A stretch of 64,000 bases of DNA from NCBI RefSeq assembly GCF_913773725.1, contig NZ_CAJYGK010000115.1, positions 62,001-126,000 of the forward strand, in the 5' to 3' direction. The notes beneath the pieces are model-generated. The model was given only the letters and a program-made list of their open reading frames with translations, was not told where the DNA came from and ran no database searches. Below are positions 41,298 to 57,188 of this stretch, one piece after another. Source of the stretch: an uncultured Aquabacterium sp. (GTDB taxonomy: Bacteria; Pseudomonadota; Gammaproteobacteria; Burkholderiales; Burkholderiaceae_C). Made by a program: the position numbers and the translations under genes. Numbering within the stretch: the first letter of the stretch is position 1; every line of letters starts with the position of its first letter.

Positions 41298-41816
41298 TCA
41301 GCGGCGGCGCTTGGGCGCCAGCATCGTGCCGCGGCAGCTCGGTGCCCCGCACCAGCACGCGTATTCTTTCTTGAGCTTGGCCGTCATGCGGGCGTCGATG
41401 ATCAGGCCATAGTCGAAGAACAGTTCTTCGCCGGGCTCGATGTCGCGCAGCGCATTCAGGAAGACCCGGTCGCCCACCTGCTCCGCCTCGAGGTTGGGGG
41501 CACAAGAATGGTTGATCCATTTGGCCGAGTTGCCCAGGTACTTGCCATCGATGACATGGCCGTCGTCGAGGTGGAAGTAGAACGTGTGATTGGGCTGCTC
41601 GGGATCATGGGGATGGCGGTCGAGTGCCTCTTCCCAGGTGATGATCTCGCCCTTGTATTCGAGCACCCGCTCGCCGGCCCGGATGGGCCGCACCGCGAAC
41701 ACCCCTTTCCCGTGGACGCCGGAATCCCGGACCTGGGTGCGGCGCCCACCTGTGGCGGGGGCGCTGCTGGGGGCCGTGCGGGCGGCAGGGTGGGGCTTGG
41801 TGGCGGCTTGCGTCAT
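41298..41816 (-). CDS. SET-domain protein (putative protein-lysine methyltransferase)
   Basis: A 172-residue protein consisting of a basic Ala/Pro-rich N-terminus and a complete SET domain: DSGVHGKGVFAVRPIRAGER, the cofactor motif WINHSCAPN, and ELFFDYGL, followed by a post-SET CWCGAPSCRGTML with three cysteines that can hold zinc. SET enzymes methylate lysines with S-adenosylmethionine; bacterial targets are mostly unknown. It heads an operon with birA and the SPOR gene. Its start is divergent from topB, with the 49-nt alternating purine-pyrimidine tract between. Confidence 0.9.
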   Translation of the reverse strand: MTQAATKPHPAARTAPSSAPATGGRRTQVRDSGVHGKGVFAVRPIRAGERVLEYKGEIITWEEALDRHPHDPEQPNHTFYFHLDDGHVIDGKYLGNSAKWINHSCAPNLEAEQVGDRVFLNALRDIEPGEELFFDYGLIIDARMTAKLKKEYACWCGAPSCRGTMLAPKRRR

Positions 41817-41845
41817 CGGCCTTTTTGGTTACATTGAATTGGTGG

Positions 41846-41894
41846 GCGCGCGCGTGCGTGTGTGCACGTGCACGTACGTGTGCACGTGCGCGCG
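41846..41894. repeat. 49-nt perfectly alternating purine-pyrimidine (Z-DNA-prone) tract
   Basis: From G41846 to G41894 every base alternates purine and pyrimidine without exception, made of CG, TG/CA and a central GTACGT. Repeated GTGCAC (41862-41867, 41868-41873, 41880-41885) makes parts of it palindromic. It lies in the 145-base divergent region between the SET-domain gene and topB, about 30 bases from the former start and 67 from the latter. Confidence 0.93.
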
Positions 41895-41961
41895 AGGCCC
41901 GATTGTAAGAACGGAACCCTGCCTCCAACGCAGAGGCCGAGTGAAGATATAAACACCCCCC

Positions 41962-44604
41962 ATGAGCAAAGCCCTGGTCATTGCAGAGAAGCCGTCGGTC
42001 GCACAGGACATCGTGCGGGCGCTGACGCCCGTGGACGGCAAGTTCGAGAAGCACGACGAGTACTTCGAATCCGAGCACTATGTCGTCAGCTCGGCCGTGG
42101 GTCACCTGGTCGAGATCAAGGCGCCGGAAGAATTCGACGTCAAGCGCGGCAAGTGGAGCTTCGCCAACCTGCCGGTCATCCCGCCGCATTTCGATCTGAA
42201 CCCGATCGACAAGAGCAAGGGGCGCCTGAACGCCCTGGTCAAGCTCATCAAGCGCAAGGACGTCACCACGCTGATCAACGCCTGTGACGCGGGGCGCGAA
42301 GGGGAGCTGATCTTCCGCCTGATCGTGCAGTACGCGCAGGACAGCACGGCCACGACCAAGGCCAAGGGCCTGGGCAAGGACGTGAAGCGCCTGTGGCTGC
42401 AGAGCATGACGCCAGCCGCCATCCGCGACGGCTTCGAGGCCCTGCGCACCGACGAGCAGATGACCCCGCTGGCCAGCGCCGCCCGCTGCCGCTCCGAAGC
42501 CGACTGGCTGGTGGGCATCAACGGCACGCGGGCGATGACGGCCTTCAACTCGCGCGATGGCGGCTTCTTCCTGACCACCGTGGGCCGCGTGCAGACGCCG
42601 ACGCTGTCCATCGTGGTCGAGCGCGAAGAGAAGATCCGTAAGCACGTCTACCGCGATTACTGGGAAATCAAGGGCACGTTCGACGCCGCTGCCGGCACCT
42701 ACGACGGCAAGTGGTTCGACCCGGACTTCAAGAAGGACAAGACCGCTGCGGAAGGCTCGGCCGAGGCCGAGTTCAAGGCCGACCGCGTCTGGAGCGCCGC
42801 CGAAGCCCAGGCCATCGCCGATGCTGTGCGGGGCCAGACCGGCACCGTCACGGAAGAGGCCAAGCCCAGCACCCAGTCGAGCCCGCTGCTGTACGACCTG
42901 ACCACGCTGCAGCGCGAGGCAAACTCGCGTTTCGGCTTCAGCGCCAAGACCACGCTGGGCCTGGCGCAGGCGCTGTATGAAAAGCACAAGGTGCTGACTT
43001 ACCCGCGTACCGATTCGCGCGCGCTGCCGGAAGACTACGTGAGCGTGGTCAAACAGACCATGGCGACCCTTGCCGACGAGGACCTGCCCGGCCCGCTGCG
43101 CGAACTGTCGCAGCATGCCCGCAAGGCGGTCAACGACGGCTACATCAAGCCCAACAAGCGCGTGTTCGACAACGCCAAGGTGTCGGACCACTTCGCCATC
43201 ATCCCGACGATGCAGACGCCCAAGAGCCTGACCGAGGCCGAGGCCAAGCTGTACGACATGGTGGTCAAGCGCTTCATCGCGGTGTTCTACCCGGCGGCCG
43301 AGTTCATGGTGACCACCCGCATCACGAAGATTCCGGCGGCCGGCAAGACGCACCACTTCCAGACCAACGGCAAGGTGCTGGTCAAGCCGGGCTGGCTGGC
43401 CGTGTATGGCAAGGAAGCTGCGGAAGAGGGCGACGACACCACGCTGGTGGCCGTGCAGCCGGGCGAGGCCGTGCGCAATGAAGACGTCGTGGTCAACGCC
43501 CTGAAGACCAAGCCGCCCGCCCGCTACTCGGAAGCGACGCTGCTGAGCGCCATGGAAGGCGCCGGCAAGCTGATCGACGACGAGGAACTCAAGGCTGCGA
43601 TGCAGGAGAAGGGCCTCGGTACGCCGGCCACGCGCGCCGCCATCATCGAAGGGCTGCTGACCGAGAAGTACATGATCCGCGAGGGCCGCGAGCTGATCCC
43701 CACGGCCAAGGCCTTCCAGCTGATGACGCTGCTGCGCGGCCTGGGCGTGGAAGACCTGACCAAGCCTGAGCTGACCGGCAACTGGGAGCACAAGCTCTCG
43801 GAGATGGAGCGCGGGCGCCTGAGTCGCGAGGCCTTCATGGCCGAGATCGCGGCGATGACCCAGCGCGTGGTGCAGAAGGCCAAGGAGTACGACCGCGACA
43901 CCATCCCGGGCGACTACGCCACGCTGAGCACGCCGTGCCCGAACTGCGGTGGCGTTGTGAAGGAGAACTATCGCCGCTTCACCTGCACCGGCAAGGGCGG
44001 CGGGGATGCCGAAGGCCACACCGGTTGCGGCTTCAGCATGACCAAGATCCCGGCCGGCCGCAGCTTCGAGCTGCACGAGGTGGAGCAGCTGCTGCGCGAG
44101 CACAAGCTGGGCCCGCTGGAAGGCTTCCGCTCGAAGGCGGGCTGGCCCTTCACTGCCGAACTCAAGCTCGTCAAGGACGCCGAGCTCAACAACTGGAAGA
44201 TGGAGTTCGACTTCGGCGAAGACGCGAAGAAGGAAGAGGAGTCCGGCGAGGCCGTGGACTTCAGCAACGCCACCACGCTGGGCGCCTGCCCCAAGTGCGG
44301 CGGCAGCGTCTACGAACACGGCACCAACTACGTGTGTGAAAACACGCTGGGCGCCGCCAAGGGCAAGTGCGACTTCAAGAGCGGCAAGGTCATCCTGCAG
44401 CAACCCATCACGCCGGAGCAGTTCGGCAAGCTGCTGGAAACCGGCAAGACCGACCTGCTCGAGAACTTCGTGTCGAACAAGACGCGGCGCAAGTTCAAGG
44501 CCTTCCTGAGCTGGGACGCCAAGGCTGGCAAGGTGGGCTTCGAGTTCGAGCCGCGTGCGCCGCGTGCAGCAGCCAAGAAGGCGCCGGCCCGCAAGGCTGC
44601 CTGA
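41962..44604 (+). CDS. topB: DNA topoisomerase III
   Basis: An 880-residue type IA topoisomerase that cuts one strand through a 5'-phosphotyrosine link, resolving recombination and replication intermediates. The Toprim domain starts SKALVIAEKPSVAQDIV, with NACDAGREGELIFRLI as the acidic metal motif. The catalytic tyrosine is Tyr347 in LTYPRTDSRALPEDY. The C-terminal region has zinc-ribbon-like motifs CPNCGGVVKENYRRFTC and CPKCGGSVYEHGTNYVC, then a basic Ala/Lys tail. Length exceeds E. coli TopB (653) because of these C-terminal zinc modules. TATAAA occurs only 9 bases before the ATG; the alternating tract would lie at or upstream of the promoter. Confidence 0.95.
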   Translation: MSKALVIAEKPSVAQDIVRALTPVDGKFEKHDEYFESEHYVVSSAVGHLVEIKAPEEFDVKRGKWSFANLPVIPPHFDLNPIDKSKGRLNALVKLIKRKDVTTLINACDAGREGELIFRLIVQYAQDSTATTKAKGLGKDVKRLWLQSMTPAAIRDGFEALRTDEQMTPLASAARCRSEADWLVGINGTRAMTAFNSRDGGFFLTTVGRVQTPTLSIVVEREEKIRKHVYRDYWEIKGTFDAAAGTYDGKWFDPDFKKDKTAAEGSAEAEFKADRVWSAAEAQAIADAVRGQTGTVTEEAKPSTQSSPLLYDLTTLQREANSRFGFSAKTTLGLAQALYEKHKVLTYPRTDSRALPEDYVSVVKQTMATLADEDLPGPLRELSQHARKAVNDGYIKPNKRVFDNAKVSDHFAIIPTMQTPKSLTEAEAKLYDMVVKRFIAVFYPAAEFMVTTRITKIPAAGKTHHFQTNGKVLVKPGWLAVYGKEAAEEGDDTTLVAVQPGEAVRNEDVVVNALKTKPPARYSEATLLSAMEGAGKLIDDEELKAAMQEKGLGTPATRAAIIEGLLTEKYMIREGRELIPTAKAFQLMTLLRGLGVEDLTKPELTGNWEHKLSEMERGRLSREAFMAEIAAMTQRVVQKAKEYDRDTIPGDYATLSTPCPNCGGVVKENYRRFTCTGKGGGDAEGHTGCGFSMTKIPAGRSFELHEVEQLLREHKLGPLEGFRSKAGWPFTAELKLVKDAELNNWKMEFDFGEDAKKEEESGEAVDFSNATTLGACPKCGGSVYEHGTNYVCENTLGAAKGKCDFKSGKVILQQPITPEQFGKLLETGKTDLLENFVSNKTRRKFKAFLSWDAKAGKVGFEFEPRAPRAAAKKAPARKAA

Positions 44605-44686
44605 GTGGCGCGCGCCACACATCGCCCGGCGCAGCGAGCGCGCGGTGCGATGTGTGGCAAGGTCACCGGCGCGTCGCTGTGCTAGC

Positions 44687-44701
44687 GTTGAATGATTCAA
44701 C
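44687..44701. promoter_or_regulatory. Perfect palindrome upstream of the beta-CASP hydrolase gene
   Basis: GTTGAATGATTCAAC has seven-base arms around a single G, ending 11 bases before the chosen ATG (44713). It could be an operator or an mRNA hairpin affecting the ribosome site (GGAG at 44702-44705). Function is unknown. Confidence 0.5.
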
Positions 44702-44712
44702 GGAGAGCACCG

Positions 44713-46107
44713 ATGCGCATGACTTTCTACGGGGCCAACGCCACCGTCACCGGTTCCAAGACGCTGGTTGAAGTGGGCGGCCTCAGGCTGCTGGTGGACT
44801 GCGGCCTGTTCCAGGGTTTCAAGACACTGCGCGAGCGCAACTGGGCCGGTTTCCCGTTCGACCCGGCCAGCCTGGATGCCGTGCTGCTGACGCACGCCCA
44901 CATCGACCACAGCGGCATGCTGCCCGCGCTGTACCGCGATGGCTTCAAGGGCCCGGTGTGGACGACGGCGGCCACGGCCGATCTGGCCGAAATCCTCATG
45001 CAGGACACGGCCCACCTGCAGGAAGAAGAAGCCCGCTACCGCAACCGGCACGCGGCGACCAAGCACACGCCCGCCAAGCCGCTCTACACCGTGCGCGATG
45101 CGCAGAAGGCCATCCAGCACCTGAGGCGCGTCGAGGCCCACGCGGTGGTCGCATTGGAAGGTGGCGTGAAGGTGCGCTTTACGCCGGCCGGACACATCCT
45201 TGGCGCGAGCAGCATCGCCATCGAGCACAAGGGCAAGTCGGTGCTGTTCTCGGGTGACCTGGGACGCGACGACGACCTGGTGATGCTGCCGCCCGCGCAG
45301 GGCCAGATGGCCGACTGGGTAGTGGTCGAATCGACCTACGGCGACCGCCTGCATGCCGACGTCGATGCCATCGAGGTACTCGGCGATGTGATCCGGCGCA
45401 CCGCGGCGCGCGGCGGCACGGTCATCATCCCGGCCTTTGCCGTGGGCCGCACCCAGGGCTTGCTGTACTCGCTGTATCGTCTGCGCGAGGCCGGTGCCAT
45501 TCCACGCCTGCCCATCGTGCTCGACAGTCCCATGGCCATCTCGGCCACCGAGCTGTACCGCCGCCACATGGACGAACACCGCCTGACGCCGGAAGAGTGC
45601 CAGGGCATCCAGGAGATGACGCGCTTCGTGCGCGATGTGGCCGAGTCGCAGGCGCTGATGCGGCAACGCTATCCCATGGTGATCATTGCCGGCAGCGGCA
45701 TGCTGACGGGGGGTCGGGCGCTGCACCACATCTCGCACTTCGGACCGCAGGCGCGCAACGCCATCGTGCTCAGCGGCTTCCAGGCCGGCGGCACGCGGGG
45801 CGCCTCGCTGGTGGCGGGAGCGACATCGCTCAAGATCTTCGGCGAGTACGTGCCGATTCGCGCCGAGGTCACGCAGATCGAAGGGCTGTCGGCCCATGCC
45901 GACCAGCGCGGCCTGCTGAACTGGCTGAAGCACCTGGGCAAGCCGCCCAAGCACGTGTACGTGGTGCACGGCGAGCCGACCGCGGCCGACACGCTGCGCC
46001 TGCGCATCGAGGAAGAATTGGGCCTGGCCGCGAGCGTGCCCGATTACCGTGACACCGCCGAACTGGTGCGGCCCCGAGCGGCAAAAGCCCCAGCCGCCAA
46101 GGCCTGA
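44713..46107 (+). CDS. MBL-fold beta-CASP RNA metallo-hydrolase
   Basis: A 464-residue metallo-beta-lactamase protein with the beta-CASP insertion of CPSF73/RNase J-like nucleases. The core motif is LTHAHIDHSGMLP; LFSGDLGRDDDL and ESTYGDRLH follow, and the beta-CASP signatures are IIPAFAVGRTQGLLY, SGMLTGGRALHHI and SAHADQRGLLNWLK. This subgroup is usually annotated as an exonuclease acting on RNA. The start is supported by GGAG eight bases before 44713; ATG 44692 and 44719 are alternatives. The gene stands alone between topB and msrP. Confidence 0.9.
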   Translation: MRMTFYGANATVTGSKTLVEVGGLRLLVDCGLFQGFKTLRERNWAGFPFDPASLDAVLLTHAHIDHSGMLPALYRDGFKGPVWTTAATADLAEILMQDTAHLQEEEARYRNRHAATKHTPAKPLYTVRDAQKAIQHLRRVEAHAVVALEGGVKVRFTPAGHILGASSIAIEHKGKSVLFSGDLGRDDDLVMLPPAQGQMADWVVVESTYGDRLHADVDAIEVLGDVIRRTAARGGTVIIPAFAVGRTQGLLYSLYRLREAGAIPRLPIVLDSPMAISATELYRRHMDEHRLTPEECQGIQEMTRFVRDVAESQALMRQRYPMVIIAGSGMLTGGRALHHISHFGPQARNAIVLSGFQAGGTRGASLVAGATSLKIFGEYVPIRAEVTQIEGLSAHADQRGLLNWLKHLGKPPKHVYVVHGEPTAADTLRLRIEEELGLAASVPDYRDTAELVRPRAAKAPAAKA

Positions 46108-46176
46108 TCCGCCGGCGTCGGGACGGCAAGGGCCCGAGGGTGTAAGGTGCGCGGCGTCCGCGTCGTGGAGCCTGTC

Positions 46177-47190
<1,014 letters not shown>

Positions 47191-47200
47191 CACCGCGCCC

Positions 47201-47845
47201 ATGCCTGCTTTGCCCTCCCTGTCTCCTGCGAACGCCTGGCTGGTCAAGCCCTGGCTGAAGCCCGTGTTGTGGTTGCTGTGTGCGGTGCCGGCCGGGGTGC
47301 TGCTGGCCCGTGCCTGGGCCGATGCGCTGGGGCCCGATCCGGCCGAAGCATTGATCCTCGAAACCGGTGAGTGGACGCTGCGCTGGCTGTGGCTGACGCT
47401 GGCCATCACCCCCTTGCGCGAACTGGTCGGCCTGCCGGCGCTGGTGCGTTACCGCCGCACGCTGGGGGTCACGGCGTTTGTCTATGCCGTGCTGCACTTC
47501 CTGTCCTATGCCTGGTTCGACCAGGGGCTGGTGCTCGACGACATCGTGCGCGACGTGCTCAAGCGCAATTTCATCCTGGTGGGCATGCTGGCGCTGGCGG
47601 TCATGACCCCGCTGGCGCTCACCTCGTTCAACGCGGCGGTGCGCGCCCTGGGCGGGCGGCGCTGGCAGATGCTGCACCGGCTGGCCTATGTGACGGCCTT
47701 GCTGGGCCTGCTGCACTTCTACCTCAAGAAGGATGCCAAGAACGACACGGCGGAGGTGATGGTCTACGCGGTCATCCTGGCGGTCCTGCTGGGTTGGCGG
47801 GTGATGCGCCGCGGCGGCTTTCTTGCGATGTGGCGTGTGCGCTGA
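47201..47845 (+). CDS. msrQ: Protein-methionine-sulfoxide reductase heme-binding subunit
   Basis: MsrQ (YedZ) is the heme b membrane protein that passes quinone-derived electrons to MsrP. The 214-residue protein has six membrane helices with heme-ligand histidines in YAVLHFLSYAW, WQMLHRLAYVTALLGLLHFYL. The RYRRTLGVTAF and LTSFNAAVRALGGRRW loops are typical. It follows msrP with a 10-base gap. Length matches the family (about 200-215). Confidence 0.96.
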   Translation: MPALPSLSPANAWLVKPWLKPVLWLLCAVPAGVLLARAWADALGPDPAEALILETGEWTLRWLWLTLAITPLRELVGLPALVRYRRTLGVTAFVYAVLHFLSYAWFDQGLVLDDIVRDVLKRNFILVGMLALAVMTPLALTSFNAAVRALGGRRWQMLHRLAYVTALLGLLHFYLKKDAKNDTAEVMVYAVILAVLLGWRVMRRGGFLAMWRVR

Positions 47846-47904
47846 GCGCCCGCGAGCCCTTGCGCGCGAACGGTGTGTGACGGCCGTGCCGTGACAATGC
47901 CGCC

Positions 47905-48891
47905 ATGTGGTCGCTGCTGTCGCTGTTGTTGCCGTTCTTCGCCCTGGTCCTGATCGGCTGGGCGGCCGCCCGCCGTGGGCTGCTGCCGGTGGAGGGCATC
48001 GGTGCCCTGATGGTGTTCGTGCTGTACTTCGCCCTGTCGGCCCTGGTGTTTCGTTTGGGCGCGGGCGGCCGCTTGCAGGCGGGGCCGGTGTGGGGGCTGC
48101 TTGCGGTGTATGCGGTGTCCAGCGCGACCGTGACCTTGCTCGGCCTCCTGTTGGCAAAGCGGTCTGCTCTGGGACGACGCGACGCGGGGATGGTCGCCCT
48201 GGTGGCAGCGTTCCCGAACACGGGCTTTCTGGGCCTGCCCTTGCTCACCGGCCTGTTGGGGCCGCAGGCCGCAGGCCCCGTGGCGGCGACCCTGCTTGTG
48301 GACGTGATCCTCACGTGCTCGGCCTGCGTGGCATGGATCCACGCTGGGGGCGCCGGCGGGGGCGACGCGATGGCGTCGATGCGGGCCTCCCTGAGGGGCG
48401 CGCTCCGCAATCCGCTGCTGCTGGCCATGGCCGCCGGCATGGCGGTGGCTGCCCTGGGGTGGCCGGTGCCGGCTCCGGTGGACGACACCCTGCGTCTGCT
48501 CGGGCAGGCGGCCACGCCGGCAGCCTTGTTCACGCTGGGTGCCATCGTTGCGCGGGCGCAGATGCGCGCCAGCGGCGGTGCCTCGTCGGAGCGGGCGGGC
48601 CGTCCGGTGGGCATACAAGGGCCTGTCCTGTTGAAGCTGGTGGTTCACCCCCTGCTGGTGTGGGCGATGGGGCAGGTGCTGGCGGAACTGGGGCATCCCC
48701 TGCCGCCTCCCGGCCTCACGGCCGTCACATTGGCCGCCGCGTTGCCGGCTGCGGCCAATGTGTCCATGCTGGCCGAACGAGAAGGGGCAGACACGGGGCG
48801 CATTGCCCGGATCATTCTCTGGACCACGGTCGGCTCGGTGGGATCCCTGCTGATTTGGGCGGCCCTGCTGGGCGTGCACGAGAGGGCCTGA
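47905..48891 (+). CDS. AEC family transporter (auxin efflux carrier-like)
   Basis: A 328-residue membrane protein with about ten helices arranged as two inverted repeats: MWSLLSLLLPFFALVLIGWAA with the GWxAxRxGLL motif, then FPNTGFLGLPLLTGLLG in the first half and ALPAAANVSMLAEREGADTGRI near the end, both characteristic of AEC permeases such as MdcF/YfdV. Substrates are typically small carboxylates. Neighbours give no hint of the substrate. The start ATG is 59 bases after msrQ. Confidence 0.92.
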   Translation: MWSLLSLLLPFFALVLIGWAAARRGLLPVEGIGALMVFVLYFALSALVFRLGAGGRLQAGPVWGLLAVYAVSSATVTLLGLLLAKRSALGRRDAGMVALVAAFPNTGFLGLPLLTGLLGPQAAGPVAATLLVDVILTCSACVAWIHAGGAGGGDAMASMRASLRGALRNPLLLAMAAGMAVAALGWPVPAPVDDTLRLLGQAATPAALFTLGAIVARAQMRASGGASSERAGRPVGIQGPVLLKLVVHPLLVWAMGQVLAELGHPLPPPGLTAVTLAAALPAAANVSMLAEREGADTGRIARIILWTTVGSVGSLLIWAALLGVHERA

Positions 48892-48985
48892 CTGTCCGCA
48901 TCGACCAAACGTGCGCTGTTGTTCACGCAACCGACCGTTTATGATGTTGTTACAGCTTGTTTCGCCCTCTCCCTCTGCGCCCCAC

Positions 48986-49537
48986 ATGCTGCTGCCCTTC
49001 CCGCCTCGTGCCGAGGCCCGACTCGTCGAGTGCGCGCCGCCCATTGTTCGCGATGAGCGGCGTCTTGCTGTGCTGCGTGCACTGGCGCTGCTGGACACCG
49101 GGGCCGACCCCACGTTCGACGCCATGACCCGGCTCGCCGTGACGGTCACCGGCTGCCCGATTGGGGCGCTGGGCCTCGTCGATGCCGAGCGCACCTGGTT
49201 CATGGCCGCGGTGGGCCTGCCCCAGGGAGGGGCATCGGACAATGCGTTTTCCTTCTGCGCGCGCGCCATTGCCGCGCCCGGGCTGTTCGAGGTCCCGGAT
49301 GCGCAGTCTGATCCTGTCTTCGCGGCCAATCCGCTCGTGACCGGGCCGCCCCATGTGCGCTTCTACGCGGGGGTGCCGCTGGTGTGCGACGGGCAGGCCG
49401 TGGGGACGCTGTGCGTGGTAGACCATCGGCCTTATCGCTTGCGCGCAGACCAGCGTGCGGCGCTGAACGACCTGGCTCAGGTGGCCACGCAGTCCTTGCA
49501 GACGCGGCTCGAACTCGCCCGGGTGCTGCCGGGATGA
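48986..49537 (+). CDS. GAF-domain protein
   Basis: A protein of about 183 residues that is essentially one GAF sensor domain: ERRLAVLRALALLDTGADPTFDAMTRLA, GCPIGALGLVDAERTWFMAAVGLP, FCARAIAAPGLFEVPDA and HVRFYAGVPLVCDGQAVGTLCVVDH. This is the variant often fused to GGDEF or kinase domains; here it stands alone. Earlier in-frame starts at 48941 and 48944 are possible, but a -10-like TATGAT covers 48940-48945, which favours 48986. Its stop overlaps the next start (ATGA), so it is translationally coupled to the EAL protein and may be its sensory partner. Confidence 0.83.
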   Translation: MLLPFPPRAEARLVECAPPIVRDERRLAVLRALALLDTGADPTFDAMTRLAVTVTGCPIGALGLVDAERTWFMAAVGLPQGGASDNAFSFCARAIAAPGLFEVPDAQSDPVFAANPLVTGPPHVRFYAGVPLVCDGQAVGTLCVVDHRPYRLRADQRAALNDLAQVATQSLQTRLELARVLPG

Positions 49538-51090
49538 GTGCGGGCCGTGTCCCCGTGGTGGTGGTGAGCCTGGATGCGGACGAGGTGTTGTCGAGCTTCG
49601 GGTCGGCGCCGGCGGCCGGTCTCAAGGTGATCGGGCTGGTCAGCCGGGTCGAGCAGGTCCTGCCTCTGCTGAGCGAGAGTCGCCCGGCCCTGGTGCTGGT
49701 CGAACAACCCTTGCTGGTGGATGCCGGCTCGGCTGCCGTGGTGCAGGCGATCCGGGATGGCTGGCACACGCCAGTGGTGATGCTGGTGGACGGCACGGCG
49801 GCGTCCCGCCTGGGGACAGGGCTCGGTCCCTATGCGGTGTCGCCCGTGCTGGTCGGTGAAACAGGGGCGGGCGGCGCAGATCTCGCCGTCATGGCCATTC
49901 AGATCGATCGCTATGGCTTTGTCCGAGACACCTTGCCCGCCGATGCCGGATCGGCCCTGCCTGGCGTCATCCTGGCGCGGCTCCGCCAGAGTCTGCCGCC
50001 TGGCGTCGGCATGGTGGCCTCGCACGATGGCGCAGGCGGGTGGGTGCTGGCCTGGCGGACCGATGGCGAGGGCGTTCTTCAGGCACAGGAGCTACTGGAT
50101 GCGCTGCAATGCCCCCTGAGCGTGACACGCCACCACAGCGTCCGGCTGGCGGGCTGCGCCGGACTTGCCCTCGGGGCCGCCGAGTCTGCGCGCATCGACG
50201 GGCTGCTCAATCCGGCGCTGGGGGCCCTGGCCTGCGCGCATGGGCGAGGACAGCTCGCGGTGCACATGCCGGCGATGGCGCGCCGACATGCTGTGCAACG
50301 GGCCGCTGCAGAGGTGCTTGCGCAGGAGTTGGCGCAGCCGAGGTCACTGGGCCTGGCTTACCAGCCGGTGATGTCGCTGGACGGTGGTGCGGTGATCGCG
50401 CTCGACGCCCAACTGCATTGGCCTGAGCAAGGCCCCGCTCCGATGCGTGGCCCCGTGTGGGCCAACGTGGCAGAAGAGGCCGGCCTGCGCGATGCGCTGG
50501 ACCTCTGGACGCTCCGCACCGCGTGTGGGTTCGCGGCAGATCTGCACCGCACGGGGAACGGCGTGCCTGTGGCTGTGTCCATCCGCAATTCCCAGCTCAC
50601 GTCGGCCGCCTTCGTGGACCTGGTGGCTCAGGTTCTGAGCGAGACCGGGCTGCCCGCAGACCACCTCATCCTCGTGTTTCATGAGTCGGCGATGCTGGTG
50701 ATGCAGGATCATCGGGAGGTGGTCAGCGGTCTGCATGCCCGCGGTGTGCGGATCGCGCTGGACGACATGGGCGCTGCCCTTTCCTCCATCCCCATGCTGT
50801 CCTTGCCGTGCATTCACGGCGTCCGCATCGATGCGACGCTGGCCCAGGCGCTGGAGCACGACCTCGCCTGCGCCCGCATTGTCCAGGCCATGGTCTCGCT
50901 GGCGCACAACCTCGGGCTGATGGTCGTGGCGAAAGGGGTGACCTCGCCCGGTCAAGTCCAAGGGCTGCAACAGGTGGGTTGCCTGGTCGGCCAGGGCGAA
51001 TGGCTGGCACCACCGCTGCCGCCAGCTCGTGTTCCGGCCTGGATGCAACAGGCTGCCGGTGGTGCCGTTCGACGCGATCGCTTGCACTGA
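49534..51090 (+). CDS. Degenerate EAL-domain protein with N-terminal receiver-like region
   Basis: A 518-residue protein. Residues 1-125 resemble a response-regulator receiver without a clear phospho-acceptor context; 126-255 look like an eroded GGDEF-type domain with no GGDEF motif; 265-505 are an EAL fold. In the EAL part the signature EAL-x-R is DAQLHW (291-296); IRN (350-352), ES in FHES (384), DD (410-411) and QG (487-488) are kept; the catalytic lysine is replaced in VRID (Arg431) and the distal glutamate is AKGV (Lys467). With at least three catalytic/metal residues altered it probably does not cleave c-di-GMP, but may still bind it or a partner. It starts inside the GAF gene stop. Confidence 0.85.
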   Translation: MSAGRVPVVVVSLDADEVLSSFGSAPAAGLKVIGLVSRVEQVLPLLSESRPALVLVEQPLLVDAGSAAVVQAIRDGWHTPVVMLVDGTAASRLGTGLGPYAVSPVLVGETGAGGADLAVMAIQIDRYGFVRDTLPADAGSALPGVILARLRQSLPPGVGMVASHDGAGGWVLAWRTDGEGVLQAQELLDALQCPLSVTRHHSVRLAGCAGLALGAAESARIDGLLNPALGALACAHGRGQLAVHMPAMARRHAVQRAAAEVLAQELAQPRSLGLAYQPVMSLDGGAVIALDAQLHWPEQGPAPMRGPVWANVAEEAGLRDALDLWTLRTACGFAADLHRTGNGVPVAVSIRNSQLTSAAFVDLVAQVLSETGLPADHLILVFHESAMLVMQDHREVVSGLHARGVRIALDDMGAALSSIPMLSLPCIHGVRIDATLAQALEHDLACARIVQAMVSLAHNLGLMVVAKGVTSPGQVQGLQQVGCLVGQGEWLAPPLPPARVPAWMQQAAGGAVRRDRLH

Positions 51091-51110
51091 GCACGCGGCG
51101 TGCCCCGCAC

Positions 51111-57188
<6,078 letters not shown>

